Shown in pieces: positions 42,755-53,973 of a stretch of 64,000 nt of DNA; positions within the stretch are counted from its first letter, which is position 1; each line of letters opens with the position of its first letter. Origin of the DNA: Mameliella sp. MMSF_3455 (lineage in GTDB: Bacteria > Pseudomonadota > Alphaproteobacteria > Rhodobacterales > Rhodobacteraceae). The notes under the pieces were generated by a model that searched no databases, was not told the DNA's origin, and saw only the letters and a program-made list of their open reading frames with translations. The stretch lies in assembly GCF_030733205.1 (NCBI RefSeq), contig NZ_JASHJL010000001.1, forward strand, positions 62,001 through 126,000. Direction: 5' to 3'. The position numbers and the translations under genes were made by a program.

Positions 42755-43711
42755 CTAGGGTCGAGGCAACCCGGCATGAAAGACGAAGCCCAGCAGGTTC
42801 ATCAGAAGTTGTGCGGCCAGGATCGAGGTGCTGCCGGTCGGGTCGTAGTCCGGCGCGACCTCGACCAGGTCAATTCCGACGACCGGATGAGAGCGGACCG
42901 CTTGTTGCAGGATCTCCAGCACCTCGTAGTAGAGAAAGCCGCCGTGGCTGGGTGTGCCGGTGCCCGGCGCGATCGACGGGCAGAAGGCGTCGATGTCGAT
43001 GGTGATGTAGATCGGCACGCCTTCGGGCAGGCGGGCGGCGGTGGCCTCGGGGCCCAGCCTGCGCACCTGCCGGACCGACAGGATGTCGGAGCCACGGGCG
43101 CGCGCATCCTCGTAACCCTCGCGCGCCGTGGACGAAACGTTGCGGATGCCCAGTTGCGTCAGCCCGGTGACCCAGGATTTCTCCGCCGCCCTACGCATGG
43201 GATTGCCATGTCCGCGGGTGACGCCGTGCCGTTCATCGACGAAATCCAGGTGCGCGTCGATCTGCAGGACATGGAAGGGCGCGCGGCCCTCGTAGGCCTC
43301 GATGCAGGGAATGTTGACCGAATGATCTCCGCCAATGGTCACGGGCAGGGCGCGCGCAGCCAGCGCCGCCTCGACGCCGCGGCGGATGTTGGCATGGCTG
43401 CTTGCGGTGTCGGTATGGATGATGTCGGCGTCGCCCATGTCGACCAGTTGCACGCCGTCCAGATAGGTCACGTCGTCCTCGTGATCGTAGGCGCCTGCAT
43501 GACCAAAGCTGAACAGGGTCGAGGCCTCGCGCACGCCGCGCGGGCCGAACCGTGCCCCCGCGCGCCATTGGGTTCCCGCGTCGAAAGGCGCACCAAGGAT
43601 TGCCGCGTCGGCCTGCAGATTGGACCAATCGGGCTGATAGGGGGCCTTGGCAAAGGTGCAGATGCCGGTGAACGGAAGGTTCAGCCGACCGGATTCGTAG
43701 CCGTGACTCAT
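42755..43711 (-). CDS. speB: Agmatinase family ureohydrolase
   Basis: A 318-residue ureohydrolase with a binuclear manganese site. Conserved metal motifs are TIGGDHSVNIP (His), LQIDAHLDFVDE (Asp-x-His-x-Asp) and YITIDIDAFCPSIAPGTGTP (Asp-x-Asp). The N-terminal GAPFDAGTQWRAGARFGPRGVREAS is typical of agmatinase. It likely splits agmatine to putrescine and urea, though guanidinobutyrase or other guanidino-acid hydrolases share these motifs, so the exact substrate is open. The start MSHGYESGRLNLPF is chosen over 19 extra residues because it follows AAGGAGACCCCT. The gene is divergent from the CxxCH protein. Confidence 0.88.
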   Translation of the reverse strand: MSHGYESGRLNLPFTGICTFAKAPYQPDWSNLQADAAILGAPFDAGTQWRAGARFGPRGVREASTLFSFGHAGAYDHEDDVTYLDGVQLVDMGDADIIHTDTASSHANIRRGVEAALAARALPVTIGGDHSVNIPCIEAYEGRAPFHVLQIDAHLDFVDERHGVTRGHGNPMRRAAEKSWVTGLTQLGIRNVSSTAREGYEDARARGSDILSVRQVRRLGPEATAARLPEGVPIYITIDIDAFCPSIAPGTGTPSHGGFLYYEVLEILQQAVRSHPVVGIDLVEVAPDYDPTGSTSILAAQLLMNLLGFVFHAGLPRP

Positions 43712-43882
43712 AGGGGTCTCCTTGATTGGCGCCAGCCTAGTCGGAGGGTCGCGCGCAACAAGGGGCATTGCGCGTCAGGATCAAATTAATCGTTAAGGTT
43801 GAAAGGTTGTTCTTGTGTACACGCGGTGAGGGGTTACCGTGCGTCACATGAATACAATCTTTGATTGCAATGGGGGACTGGA

Positions 43883-45391
43883 ATGAACCTTTTGAACAAG
43901 AACGGGCCGTTGTTGGCCATCGCGCTGGCGGGGCTGCCGCTGACAGTCTTGGCACAGGACTTTGGCGTCGACATGCCAGCGGAACCTGCGCCTGGCGTCC
44001 GCTTTCCGACGCCCGAGGCCGAGATCGACGCATGGATTCGGGCCGAGCCGCAGAATACGGGCGCCATCCATGCCCATGCCTGGGGGATCTGGGCCGGCCT
44101 GACGAAACCGGTCGAGGGTGAGGGCGCCTATGCCCGACTGACCTATCAGACCTGGTTGACCAAGGCGGATGTGATCGACGTCTTTACCGGCGAGGCCCCG
44201 GAAGACCGGTTCCGGCTGGGCGAGTCCAACCAGATGTTCAAACACGGGCTGGTCGATGGTTTCCTCGCGAACGCGGCGCAGGAAAAGAAGGACGGCACCG
44301 AGCCGGCGAAAAATGCCGCCGGGATTATCGTGAATACAGACGTGCTGGAAAACGTGGCCTACAGCCCGCCCTCGGCGCAGTACCTGCTGGACACCGGCAC
44401 CGGCAAACCAGAGGTGCTGGACCGGTTGTTGGAGCAGGGAGACAAGGTGCGCTTTCCCGACGCGGCGGTGAACGTCAAACCGGTCTACAAGTTGATCACC
44501 GACGATCGCATAACCGAATGGACGGGCGAAGACGGCCGGACCCGCAGGCTATACGCCTTTACGGCCTGGCCCGGAGAGCCGGACCTGGCGAACTGGACAC
44601 CGGACATGAAACAGGGCGGCTATCCCGAAACGCTCTGGCAGCAATGCGTCTATGTCGATCTTGACCTTGATGGCCCGACAACATCGACCGGCGTCGACGT
44701 CAACTGCAAGAGCCCGTCCGAGGGGAACATCTATTCCGTCGACGATTTCATCGCGGTCAACCTGAAGGACGAGGATGGGGCTTTCGTCAACAAGTCGACG
44801 GGCGACAGCAGCGACCTGACCGACGGCGAAACCTCCATCGCCCTGCTGGTGGCCATGCATGTCACGTCTCGGGAAACGACCCAGTGGACATGGCAGACCT
44901 TCTGGTGGGAGGCGGATGCCGCGCGGCCCAACACGCCCTCCAGTGCCGCCATCGCCTCGGCGCGGCCTGACACGCTGACCACGCAGGCGGCGCATTACGC
45001 GATGGCGCCGGCCTACTCGATGCTGGTACCGGCGCAACCCCTTGTCGGCGGCAAGAACGTCGGTGCGCTGGTGACGGCCTTCAACCCCTACCTGGAGGCC
45101 GGGTTCGGCACGCCGGTCATCGGCATCACCGAGACCGTACAGATCCCCGATGGCGCCGGCGGCTGGACAACGACGACGACGGACATGGGCGTCCAGACCA
45201 ACTGCATGACCTGTCACGGTCTTGCGGCCTGGGGCGGACGTGGCTCGGGCTATGCGGCGAATTTCTATGTCCCGCGCGACTACTGGGTCTTCGATACGGC
45301 GCTGGACGTGGATTTCGCCTGGTCGGTCCAGTCCATCGGCGAGGCGGTCGAGAAGGCGGACAAGAAAAAGGCCGACGCAGCCTCTGACTGA
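43883..45391 (+). CDS. Secreted protein with one CxxCH haem motif, unknown
   Basis: A 502-residue exported protein. A Sec signal covers about residues 1-25 (PLLAIALAGLPLTVLAQ). The mature chain is acidic, rich in Trp, Asp and Thr, and contains the single c-type haem motif CMTCH at residues 441-445 near the C-terminus, followed by GLAAWGGRGSGYAANF. Two more Cys sit in WQQCVYVDLD and DVNCKSPS. A run of KKADAASD closes the protein after a lysine-rich stretch. No known enzyme family is recognised. It might be a periplasmic c-type cytochrome with a large substrate domain. No cytochrome biogenesis genes are near. The ATG at 43883 follows GGGGGACTGGA. Confidence 0.72.
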   Translation: MNLLNKNGPLLAIALAGLPLTVLAQDFGVDMPAEPAPGVRFPTPEAEIDAWIRAEPQNTGAIHAHAWGIWAGLTKPVEGEGAYARLTYQTWLTKADVIDVFTGEAPEDRFRLGESNQMFKHGLVDGFLANAAQEKKDGTEPAKNAAGIIVNTDVLENVAYSPPSAQYLLDTGTGKPEVLDRLLEQGDKVRFPDAAVNVKPVYKLITDDRITEWTGEDGRTRRLYAFTAWPGEPDLANWTPDMKQGGYPETLWQQCVYVDLDLDGPTTSTGVDVNCKSPSEGNIYSVDDFIAVNLKDEDGAFVNKSTGDSSDLTDGETSIALLVAMHVTSRETTQWTWQTFWWEADAARPNTPSSAAIASARPDTLTTQAAHYAMAPAYSMLVPAQPLVGGKNVGALVTAFNPYLEAGFGTPVIGITETVQIPDGAGGWTTTTTDMGVQTNCMTCHGLAAWGGRGSGYAANFYVPRDYWVFDTALDVDFAWSVQSIGEAVEKADKKKADAASD

Positions 45392-45414
45392 AACCCGCGA
45401 TTCCCGGATCCGTG

Positions 45415-45436
45415 CAGGCGCCTTTTGGGGCGCCTG
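45415..45436 (+). terminator. Hairpin after the CxxCH gene
   Basis: Stem CAGGCGCC / GGCGCCTG with a loop TTTTGG, 24 bp after the stop. The tail TTGCGTCTGG has no long T-run, so it is a weak terminator at best. Confidence 0.4.
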
Positions 45437-45484
45437 TTGCGTCTGGATGGTTGCCCCTGCGGATGGACTGACGCACTCTGGCGC

Positions 45485-46384
<900 letters not shown>

Positions 46385-46400
46385 GCACAAGAGGTCAGAC

Positions 46401-46826
46401 GTGATCGATCAGGAAACGATGAAGCGCATCAACCTGTTGCACGGCGCGCCTCGCTTTGTCCTGCGCAGTGATCCGCAGACCGGGCAGCACGCGGTTCGCA
46501 ACCCGTCGCAGGTGCCAAGGGCCGACGGCGAATACTGGATGCACGGCACCTCGATCCTCTCGAACGGGGCAGAACTGGCCTCGGTCTTTGTCGTGGACAC
46601 CGATAGCGGCGGCACGCTGCGCGCGATCTTCTGGCTCAGCGACAGTGGCTGGATCGATAGTCAGGACCCGCAGGCCCCGGATACGCTGGACCTGCCGCGC
46701 GACCGGATCTTTCCGTTTGACTGGCGGTTCGACGTGCCGCTGGAAGAGGATATCTTTCACCCCGATCCGGGCACGTTGCCGCGACGCACCGCGCGCTCTT
46801 TCCTTTCCCGTCTGCGCATGCGATAG
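46401..46826 (+). CDS. Conserved-looking hypothetical protein
   Basis: A 141-residue protein with a GTG start preceded by GAGGTCAGAC, 16 bp after bluB. It has no signal or membrane segment. Recognisable features are the central TDSGGTLRAIFWLSDSGW and the C-terminal Arg-rich end (PRRTARSFLSRLRMR). I do not recognise a family. A later ATG (46419) would drop six residues. The spacing to bluB suggests co-transcription, but the guaB ribosome-binding site follows 24 bp after, so it might instead belong with guaB. Confidence 0.6.
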   Translation: MIDQETMKRINLLHGAPRFVLRSDPQTGQHAVRNPSQVPRADGEYWMHGTSILSNGAELASVFVVDTDSGGTLRAIFWLSDSGWIDSQDPQAPDTLDLPRDRIFPFDWRFDVPLEEDIFHPDPGTLPRRTARSFLSRLRMR

Positions 46827-48311
<1,485 letters not shown>

Positions 48312-48347
48312 GTTCTGTCCGGACTGTTTCCGGTAAACTTTGAAACA

Positions 48348-48378
48348 ATGCCCCGGCGCGGAACATGCGCCGGGGCAT
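48348..48378 (+). terminator. Hairpin after guaB
   Basis: Perfect 12-bp stem ATGCCCCGGCGC / GCGCCGGGGCAT with a 7-nt loop, 36 bp after the guaB stop. There is no U-run, so termination efficiency is uncertain. Confidence 0.65.
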
Positions 48379-48436
48379 CGTCAAACCTGTGTCTCTGGTC
48401 TAGGCAGAGGCGATTGCCGCCGTTGGAGAACAGCCC

Positions 48437-49597
48437 ATGACCCCCGCCGCCCGCGTGCAGGCCGCCATTGAATTGCTGGACCGGATTGCCGCCGGGCAGG
48501 CGGCGGAACAGGCCCTGACCAGCTGGGGACGCTCTGCCCGCTATGCCGGATCCAAGGACCGGGCCGCAGTACGCGACCTTGTGTTCGACGCGCTGCGCTG
48601 CTGGCGGTCGGCCGCGGCCTTGGGCGGGGGCGAAACCGGCCGGGCGCGTTTGTTGGGGCTGCTCCGCCTCAGGGAAGAAGATCCCGCCCAGGTATTCACG
48701 GGGCAGGGTCATGCCCCGGCCCCGCTCGATGCAGATGAACTGGCCGCCGGGCAGGCGCCGGACGGGGCGGCGGCGCTGGACCTGCCGGACTGGCTGGCGC
48801 CGCGTTTCCGGGACAGCCTGGGACCAGAGGCAGATGCGACGGCGCTGGCCCTTCGATCCCGGGCCGAGGTCTTTCTCCGTGTCAATCTTTTGCGGGCCAC
48901 GCCTGAAACCGCAATGGCGCGTCTGGGACAAGACGGGATTCTGGCCGAACCTCATGACCTTTCGGCGACCGCTTTGCGCGTGACGGAGGGCGCCCGGGGG
49001 ATCATGCGCAGCGGCGCATATCTCGACGGCCTCGTGGAATTGCAGGATGCGGCCAGCCAGGCCGTGGTCGACCTGCTGCCGCTGGAACCGGGCATGCAGG
49101 TTCTGGACTATTGCGCCGGCGGTGGCGGCAAGGCGCTGGCGATGGCGGCGCGGATGCGGGGCGGGCCGGTTGTGGCCCATGATGCGGCTCCGAAACGGAT
49201 GGTCGACCTGCCGGCACGCGCGTCCCGCGCCGGGGCGGATGTCCGTATCGCGTCCAGGCCCAAGGGGGACTTCGACCTTGTACTCTGTGATGTGCCCTGT
49301 TCGGGCAGCGGTGCCTGGCGCCGTGCCCCCGAAGGCAAGTGGCGCCTGACGGAAGAAAGGTTGGACGAACTCTGCGCCATCCAGGCCGATATTCTCGATC
49401 GGGCGGCAGGTTACGTGGTCAAGGGCGGTGTGCTGGCCTATGCGACCTGTTCGGTGCTGGCCGAGGAAAACGCCACGCAGGTCAGCGCCTTTCTGGAACG
49501 CAGGCCCGGCTGGTCGGTCGAAGAGCAGCGGCAATTCCTCCCCGGGTCTGGCGGGGATGGCTTTTTTGCCGCGGTTCTTCGCCGGACCGCGACCTGA
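48437..49597 (+). CDS. RsmB/NOP family RNA (cytosine-5)-methyltransferase
   Basis: A 386-residue S-adenosylmethionine-dependent methyltransferase. The N-terminal NusB-like domain covers residues 1-130. The Rossmann domain has SAM motif I VLDYCAGGGGKALAMA, motif IV LCDVPCSGSGAWRRAPEGKW (catalytic Cys-loop) and motif VI YATCSVLAEENATQV (second Cys). It probably methylates 16S rRNA cytosine (C967-like); relatives can also act on tRNA. It lies 125 bp after guaB and 82 bp before cckA. The ATG used is the first in the frame. Confidence 0.9.
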   Translation: MTPAARVQAAIELLDRIAAGQAAEQALTSWGRSARYAGSKDRAAVRDLVFDALRCWRSAAALGGGETGRARLLGLLRLREEDPAQVFTGQGHAPAPLDADELAAGQAPDGAAALDLPDWLAPRFRDSLGPEADATALALRSRAEVFLRVNLLRATPETAMARLGQDGILAEPHDLSATALRVTEGARGIMRSGAYLDGLVELQDAASQAVVDLLPLEPGMQVLDYCAGGGGKALAMAARMRGGPVVAHDAAPKRMVDLPARASRAGADVRIASRPKGDFDLVLCDVPCSGSGAWRRAPEGKWRLTEERLDELCAIQADILDRAAGYVVKGGVLAYATCSVLAEENATQVSAFLERRPGWSVEEQRQFLPGSGGDGFFAAVLRRTAT

Positions 49598-49630
49598 AAG
49601 CCACAACTCTGGCGCGAGCATTTGCGACAG

Positions 49631-49645
49631 TTAACGTCCCCTTAA
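49631..49645 (+). promoter_or_regulatory. CtrA-type box before cckA
   Basis: TTAA-CGTCCCC-TTAAC matches the CtrA consensus TTAA-N7-TTAAC exactly. It lies 34 bp upstream of the cckA GTG, within the promoter. CckA phosphorylates the CtrA pathway, so feedback by CtrA on cckA is the expected meaning. Confidence 0.75.
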
Positions 49646-49679
49646 CGGTCTACGCCGGCATTATGGCAGGAAGAGAATC

Positions 49680-51992
49680 GTGACCCGGGGGGACAAGGTG
49701 GAAGCTGCGATCGACATCGCACAGAAACGACAGAGCGGCATGACGCCGATCATCGGCGCGGCAGCGCTGGTCGTCCTGGCGACGCTCTCCCTGCTGATTT
49801 CCCAAGTGGCTGCGGTGCGCTCGGTCCAGGTGGTTGCGCTGGCGGCCACGGGCGCGTTCGGCTGTCTCGCGGTGGTGTGGCTGCTGGTCGACCGGGTGTC
49901 CGGCGGGCGCCGAAAAAGACGGCTCGCCCTTCTCGCGGATTTCATCGAGACAGAGCCTGCCTTCTGTTTCCTCACCGATGCAGAGGGGGCGGTGCTGACA
50001 AGCAACCGTACCGCGCGTGAACGCTTTGCCAGCGAGGGCATCAGCCAGTTGTCCACCTTGCTGCGCGACGTCTTTGCCAGTTCCGAGGGCATCATCTACC
50101 GGTTGCAGCAAAAGGCCCTGACCGAGGGCGCCGCGGTCGAGGATGTCACCAGCCATTCCGAAGGCTACAGGATCTACGTCCGTGCCTTCCGGCCCGACAT
50201 GATGCTCTGGCGTCTGGAGAATGAATCGCAACGCGCGGGCGGGCGGACGCGGGCCGACCTCGCGGTGATCTCGCTGGGGCGCAATGGGGCGGTGCTCTAC
50301 ATGAACCCGGTGGCGCGTGACCTCGTGGGCCAGCGTGTGAAGCGGCTGGATGACATCTTTGCCGACTTGCCGTTGCGGACCGACGGGGTGCATTGCCTGA
50401 AAGGCGCCCATGCCGGGCAGAGCGTTCTTGTCCACAGTGCCGATATCGGCGGCGGGCGCCAGGAACTGGTGCTGTCGCCCATAGCCGAGGATTCCGGGCG
50501 CCAGGACCTGATGGGCAGCTTCGACGGCCTTCCGGTGCCGCTGCTCAAGGTGGCACCCGACGGTCGTGTCCTGCGCGCAAACCCCGAGGCCCGCCGCCTG
50601 CTGAACCTGGGCCAGGTCGATCCCGGTTACCTTGCCGAGCACATGGAAGGGCTGGGCCGTGCGATCAAGGACTGGTTGCAGGAGGCTGCCGATGGCCGTG
50701 GGCTGCACCGCTCCGAGTTCCTGCGCCTGACCCGCGCCGACCGCGAGGTCTTTGTGCAGGTCACGCTGAACCGCGTGATTGACGACGGCGAGACGGCGCT
50801 CGTCGCTGTTCTCAATGACGCGACCGAGCTCAAGACGCTCGAGGCGCAATTCGTCCAGAGCCAGAAGATGCAGGCCATTGGCCAGCTTGCGGGCGGGGTC
50901 GCGCATGATTTCAACAACCTGCTGACGGCGATCTCGGGGCATTGCGACCTGCTGTTGCTTCGGCATGACCAGGGCGATCCGGATTACGGCGACCTTGTCC
51001 AGATCAACCAGAACGCCAACCGGGCGGCGGCGCTTGTCGGGCAGCTCCTCGCATTCTCGCGCAAGCAGACCATGCAGCCCGAGGTCATGGACCTGCGCGA
51101 TACGCTCTCGGACCTTGCGCATCTGCTGAACAGGCTGGTGGGAGAAAAGGTGCGGCTGACGCTGAAACATGATCCCGTCCTGCCAACGGTGCGCGGTGAC
51201 CGCCGGCAACTCGAACAGGTGATGATGAACCTGGTGGTCAACGCCCGCGACGCCATGCCCGAGGGTGGCGAGATCGTTGTCGAGACAGAGCGCCGCGAAC
51301 TGGCCGAACCGATGACCCGCGACCGCGCGGTGGTCGCGCCCGGGCTCTATGTTTCGGTCCGGGTGACGGACAAGGGGATGGGAATCCCCCAGGACAAGCT
51401 GCAAAAGGTCTTTGAGCCCTTTTTCACCACCAAGCGCACCGGTGAGGGAACGGGGCTTGGCTTGTCCACCGTCTATGGCATCGTCAAGCAGACCGGCGGT
51501 TTCATCTTCGTGGACAGCGTGGTCGGGCAGGGGACCTGTTTCACCCTGCTTTTCCCGGCCTTCGAGGCGCCCCGGCAAGAAGCTGTGGCCACCGAGGAGA
51601 AGGCCGAGCGGAAGCTGCCCGAGCAAGGATCGGGCGTGGTCCTGCTGGTCGAGGACGAGGCCCCGGTCCGGGCCTTCGCGGCCCGCGCGCTGCGCCTGCG
51701 TGGCTACACGGTAATCGAGGCAGAGACCGCCGAGGATGCGCTCGCGACGCTGGATGATGACGATTTGGCCGTGGACATCTTCGTGACCGATGTCGTCATG
51801 CCCGGGATGGACGGCCCGACCTGGGTGCGCAAGGCGCGGGAACGCCGCCCCGATACGCGGGTGGTCTTTGTATCGGGCTATGCCGAAGACGCCTTTGGCG
51901 AAGGCAGCGAGGAAATTCCAAATTCCGTCTTCCTGCCGAAACCCTTCTCTCTATCGGACCTGACCGAGACGGTGCACCAGCAACTCAACTGA
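49680..51992 (+). CDS. cckA: Hybrid histidine kinase CckA
   Basis: A 770-residue membrane kinase. Two helices at the N-terminus (residues about 20-65) are followed by PAS-like sensor regions, HisKA with His409 in [20 protein letters not shown], HATPase with [15 protein letters not shown] and [16 protein letters not shown], and a C-terminal receiver with Asp704 in [11 protein letters not shown]. This architecture is CckA, the kinase/phosphatase that controls CtrA through ChpT. In Rhodobacterales it controls motility, gene transfer agents and related functions. The GTG start follows AGGAAGAGAATC. A CtrA box is in its promoter. Confidence 0.93.
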   Translation: MTRGDKVEAAIDIAQKRQSGMTPIIGAAALVVLATLSLLISQVAAVRSVQVVALAATGAFGCLAVVWLLVDRVSGGRRKRRLALLADFIETEPAFCFLTDAEGAVLTSNRTARERFASEGISQLSTLLRDVFASSEGIIYRLQQKALTEGAAVEDVTSHSEGYRIYVRAFRPDMMLWRLENESQRAGGRTRADLAVISLGRNGAVLYMNPVARDLVGQRVKRLDDIFADLPLRTDGVHCLKGAHAGQSVLVHSADIGGGRQELVLSPIAEDSGRQDLMGSFDGLPVPLLKVAPDGRVLRANPEARRLLNLGQVDPGYLAEHMEGLGRAIKDWLQEAADGRGLHRSEFLRLTRADREVFVQVTLNRVIDDGETALVAVLNDATELKTLEAQFVQSQKMQAIGQLAGGVAHDFNNLLTAISGHCDLLLLRHDQGDPDYGDLVQINQNANRAAALVGQLLAFSRKQTMQPEVMDLRDTLSDLAHLLNRLVGEKVRLTLKHDPVLPTVRGDRRQLEQVMMNLVVNARDAMPEGGEIVVETERRELAEPMTRDRAVVAPGLYVSVRVTDKGMGIPQDKLQKVFEPFFTTKRTGEGTGLGLSTVYGIVKQTGGFIFVDSVVGQGTCFTLLFPAFEAPRQEAVATEEKAERKLPEQGSGVVLLVEDEAPVRAFAARALRLRGYTVIEAETAEDALATLDDDDLAVDIFVTDVVMPGMDGPTWVRKARERRPDTRVVFVSGYAEDAFGEGSEEIPNSVFLPKPFSLSDLTETVHQQLN

Positions 51993-52002
51993 AGGTCGGG
52001 CG

Positions 52003-52593
52003 CTAGGTCGCGCCTTCCCAGGTCTCGAAATCCGCCGCACATTTGCGCCGCAGCTTGGCGTCGATCTCCGGGGACAGCGACAGGTCCCGCCGCGGAGAGA
52101 CGTTTTCGCGCGGCAGGTCGATCTTCGTCTCAAGCCGCTCTTCGAGAAAGGCCAGCAAGCCGGCCTGGTTTTCGTAGCGGAACAAATGGTTGACCGAGAC
52201 ACCGTTGGGGCGCGGCTCCACGAACTTGGCCTGGCTGCCGACGTTCGCGAATGGCGGACGATCGCCGCGGGCATAGGCATCGCAGAACTGGTCAAAACTG
52301 AGCCCGCGCGTCGAGGTCGGCTTGCCATCCAGGAAATCACGCTGCCGATACCTGTACCAGGAGCCAAGCCAGTCCACCGGTTCGCGGATCACTGCCAAAA
52401 GCTCCATCTCGCCGCCGACCTTCTCGAACATCGGGCGGAAGAAACGGTTGTAACGATAGACCGGCGCATGTTTCAACTCGGGCGGGTCGGAGACCGCCAT
52501 CGAAGCCTTGGGAGCCAGCGCCCGCGTATAGGCAGAGGTGCCGGTCTTGGGGACCGCCAGCATGACCAGGCGCGCTTTCCAGAACACGAGCAT
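52003..52593 (-). CDS. Sulfotransferase family protein
   Basis: A 196-residue protein with the PAPS-binding loop VPKTGTSAYTRAL at the N-terminus. A second PAPS-type strand IREPVDWLGSWYRYRQ (3'-phosphate binding) follows in the middle. These fit the soluble sulfotransferase fold. It is shorter than typical family members (about 250-300 residues), so it may be a minimal form. It is sometimes annotated as gamma-glutamyl kinase, but there is no support for that in the sequence. The gene lies tail to tail with cckA (10 bp) and head to head with recA. A CtrA-like half-matched box sits 20 bp upstream. Confidence 0.75.
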   Translation of the reverse strand: MLVFWKARLVMLAVPKTGTSAYTRALAPKASMAVSDPPELKHAPVYRYNRFFRPMFEKVGGEMELLAVIREPVDWLGSWYRYRQRDFLDGKPTSTRGLSFDQFCDAYARGDRPPFANVGSQAKFVEPRPNGVSVNHLFRYENQAGLLAFLEERLETKIDLPRENVSPRRDLSLSPEIDAKLRRKCAADFETWEGAT

Positions 52594-52663
52594 TCGATTT
52601 GTTCCTGTTTCGGTAACCTTGCCTTAACCCTCGCGCGCCAAGCTGGAAAGAGAAAGAATTCAC

Positions 52664-52692
52664 TTGAACCGTTCATGGTTTGGTCTCATAGC
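52664..52692 (+). promoter_or_regulatory. recA promoter, candidate -35/-10
   Basis: TTGAAC, a 17-bp spacer and CATAGC form a plausible sigma-70 promoter. The LexA box lies directly downstream, in the position where a repressor would block transcription. Confidence 0.5.
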
Positions 52693-52698
52693 TATTGG

Positions 52699-52713
52699 GA
52701 ACAAGGGGTGAAC
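52699..52713 (+). promoter_or_regulatory. LexA box of recA
   Basis: GAAC-AAGGGGT-GAAC matches the alphaproteobacterial SOS box GAAC-N7-GAAC exactly. It lies 52 bp before the recA ATG and just after the proposed -10 element. Confidence 0.85.
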
Positions 52714-52764
52714 GAAAGCAGCGATTGCCGCGCTCGCCGGCATATGGAATAAGGATCGAAACGC

Positions 52765-53832
52765 ATGGCAACGGCAGATCTTCTGAGCATGGATAACAAG
52801 CGTAAGGCCGAGAAACAGAAGGCCCTGGACAGCGCACTCGCCCAGATCGAGCGACAGTTCGGCAAGGGCTCGATCATGAAACTGGGTGGCGACAATGCCA
52901 TCAAGGATATCGAGGCCACCTCGACCGGCTCGCTGGGGCTGGATATCGCCTTGGGAATCGGCGGGTTGCCCAAGGGCCGGATCATCGAGATCTACGGCCC
53001 CGAAAGCTCGGGCAAGACGACGCTGACGCTGCACTGCGTGGCTGAAGAGCAGAAAAAGGGCGGCGTCTGCGCCTTTGTCGATGCCGAACACGCGTTGGAC
53101 CCGCAATACGCCAAGAAACTTGGCGTCGATCTGGACGAGTTGCTGATCTCGCAGCCCGACACCGGTGAACAGGCGCTGGAGATCACCGATACGCTGGTGC
53201 GCTCGGGCGCGGTCAGCATGGTGGTGGTCGACTCGGTCGCCGCGCTGACGCCGAAATCGGAACTCGAAGGGGACATGGGCGACTCGAACGTCGGCGTGCA
53301 GGCCCGCCTGATGAGCCAGGCGATGCGCAAGCTGACCGGCTCGATCAGCCGGTCCAATTGCATGGTGATCTTCATCAACCAGATCCGCATGAAGATCGGC
53401 GTCATGTTCGGCTCGCCCGAAACGACCACCGGCGGCAACGCGCTGAAATTTTACTCGTCCGTGCGCCTCGACATCCGCCGCATCGGCTCGATCAAGGACC
53501 GCGACGAAGTTGTCGGCAACCAGACTCGCGTCAAGGTGGTCAAGAACAAGGTGGCGCCGCCGTTCAAGCAGGTCGAATTCGACATCATGTACGGCGAGGG
53601 CATCTCGAAGATGGGCGAACTGCTGGACTTGGGCGTCAAGGCCGGTGTCGTCGACAAGTCCGGCTCCTGGTTCAGCTACGGCGACGAGCGGATCGGGCAG
53701 GGGCGCGAGAACGCGAAAACCTACCTGCGGGAGAATACGCGGGTCTCGCTGGAGATCGAGGACAAGATCCGCGCGGCGCACGGCCTGGATTTCGACATGC
53801 CCGAGGGTGACCCGGAACTGACCGAGGATTGA
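52765..53832 (+). CDS. recA: DNA recombinase RecA
   Basis: A 355-residue RecA. The ATP-binding Walker A GPESSGKT is at residues 78-85. The Walker B region [11 protein letters not shown], the conserved [17 protein letters not shown]-like L1 segment ([19 protein letters not shown]) and the L2 region [27 protein letters not shown] follow. The acidic C-terminus ([14 protein letters not shown]) is typical. It binds single-stranded DNA for homologous recombination and triggers LexA cleavage. A LexA box in front of it makes it SOS-induced. A strong terminator follows. Confidence 0.98.
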   Translation: MATADLLSMDNKRKAEKQKALDSALAQIERQFGKGSIMKLGGDNAIKDIEATSTGSLGLDIALGIGGLPKGRIIEIYGPESSGKTTLTLHCVAEEQKKGGVCAFVDAEHALDPQYAKKLGVDLDELLISQPDTGEQALEITDTLVRSGAVSMVVVDSVAALTPKSELEGDMGDSNVGVQARLMSQAMRKLTGSISRSNCMVIFINQIRMKIGVMFGSPETTTGGNALKFYSSVRLDIRRIGSIKDRDEVVGNQTRVKVVKNKVAPPFKQVEFDIMYGEGISKMGELLDLGVKAGVVDKSGSWFSYGDERIGQGRENAKTYLRENTRVSLEIEDKIRAAHGLDFDMPEGDPELTED

Positions 53833-53858
53833 TCCGGCGATATGACGGACAGGAAAGG

Positions 53859-53882
53859 GGCGCTCTTCGGAGCGCCTTTTTT
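53859..53882 (+). terminator. recA terminator
   Basis: Stem GGCGCTC / GAGCGCC with a UUCG tetraloop and six T, 27 bp after the recA stop. Confidence 0.92.
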
Positions 53883-53973
53883 GTTGTCCCGTGCGGGGCG
53901 ACAGGCGACTGTGGACACTTGCGGATGGCGCCGCTACATCTGCGCCGATCACTCGCCCGCAAAGAGGCCCGCA

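Noticed and set aside
52003-52593. Gamma-glutamyl kinase annotation for the gene beside cckA
   Set aside because: The sequence shows a PAPS-loop sulfotransferase pattern and no amino-acid kinase motif.
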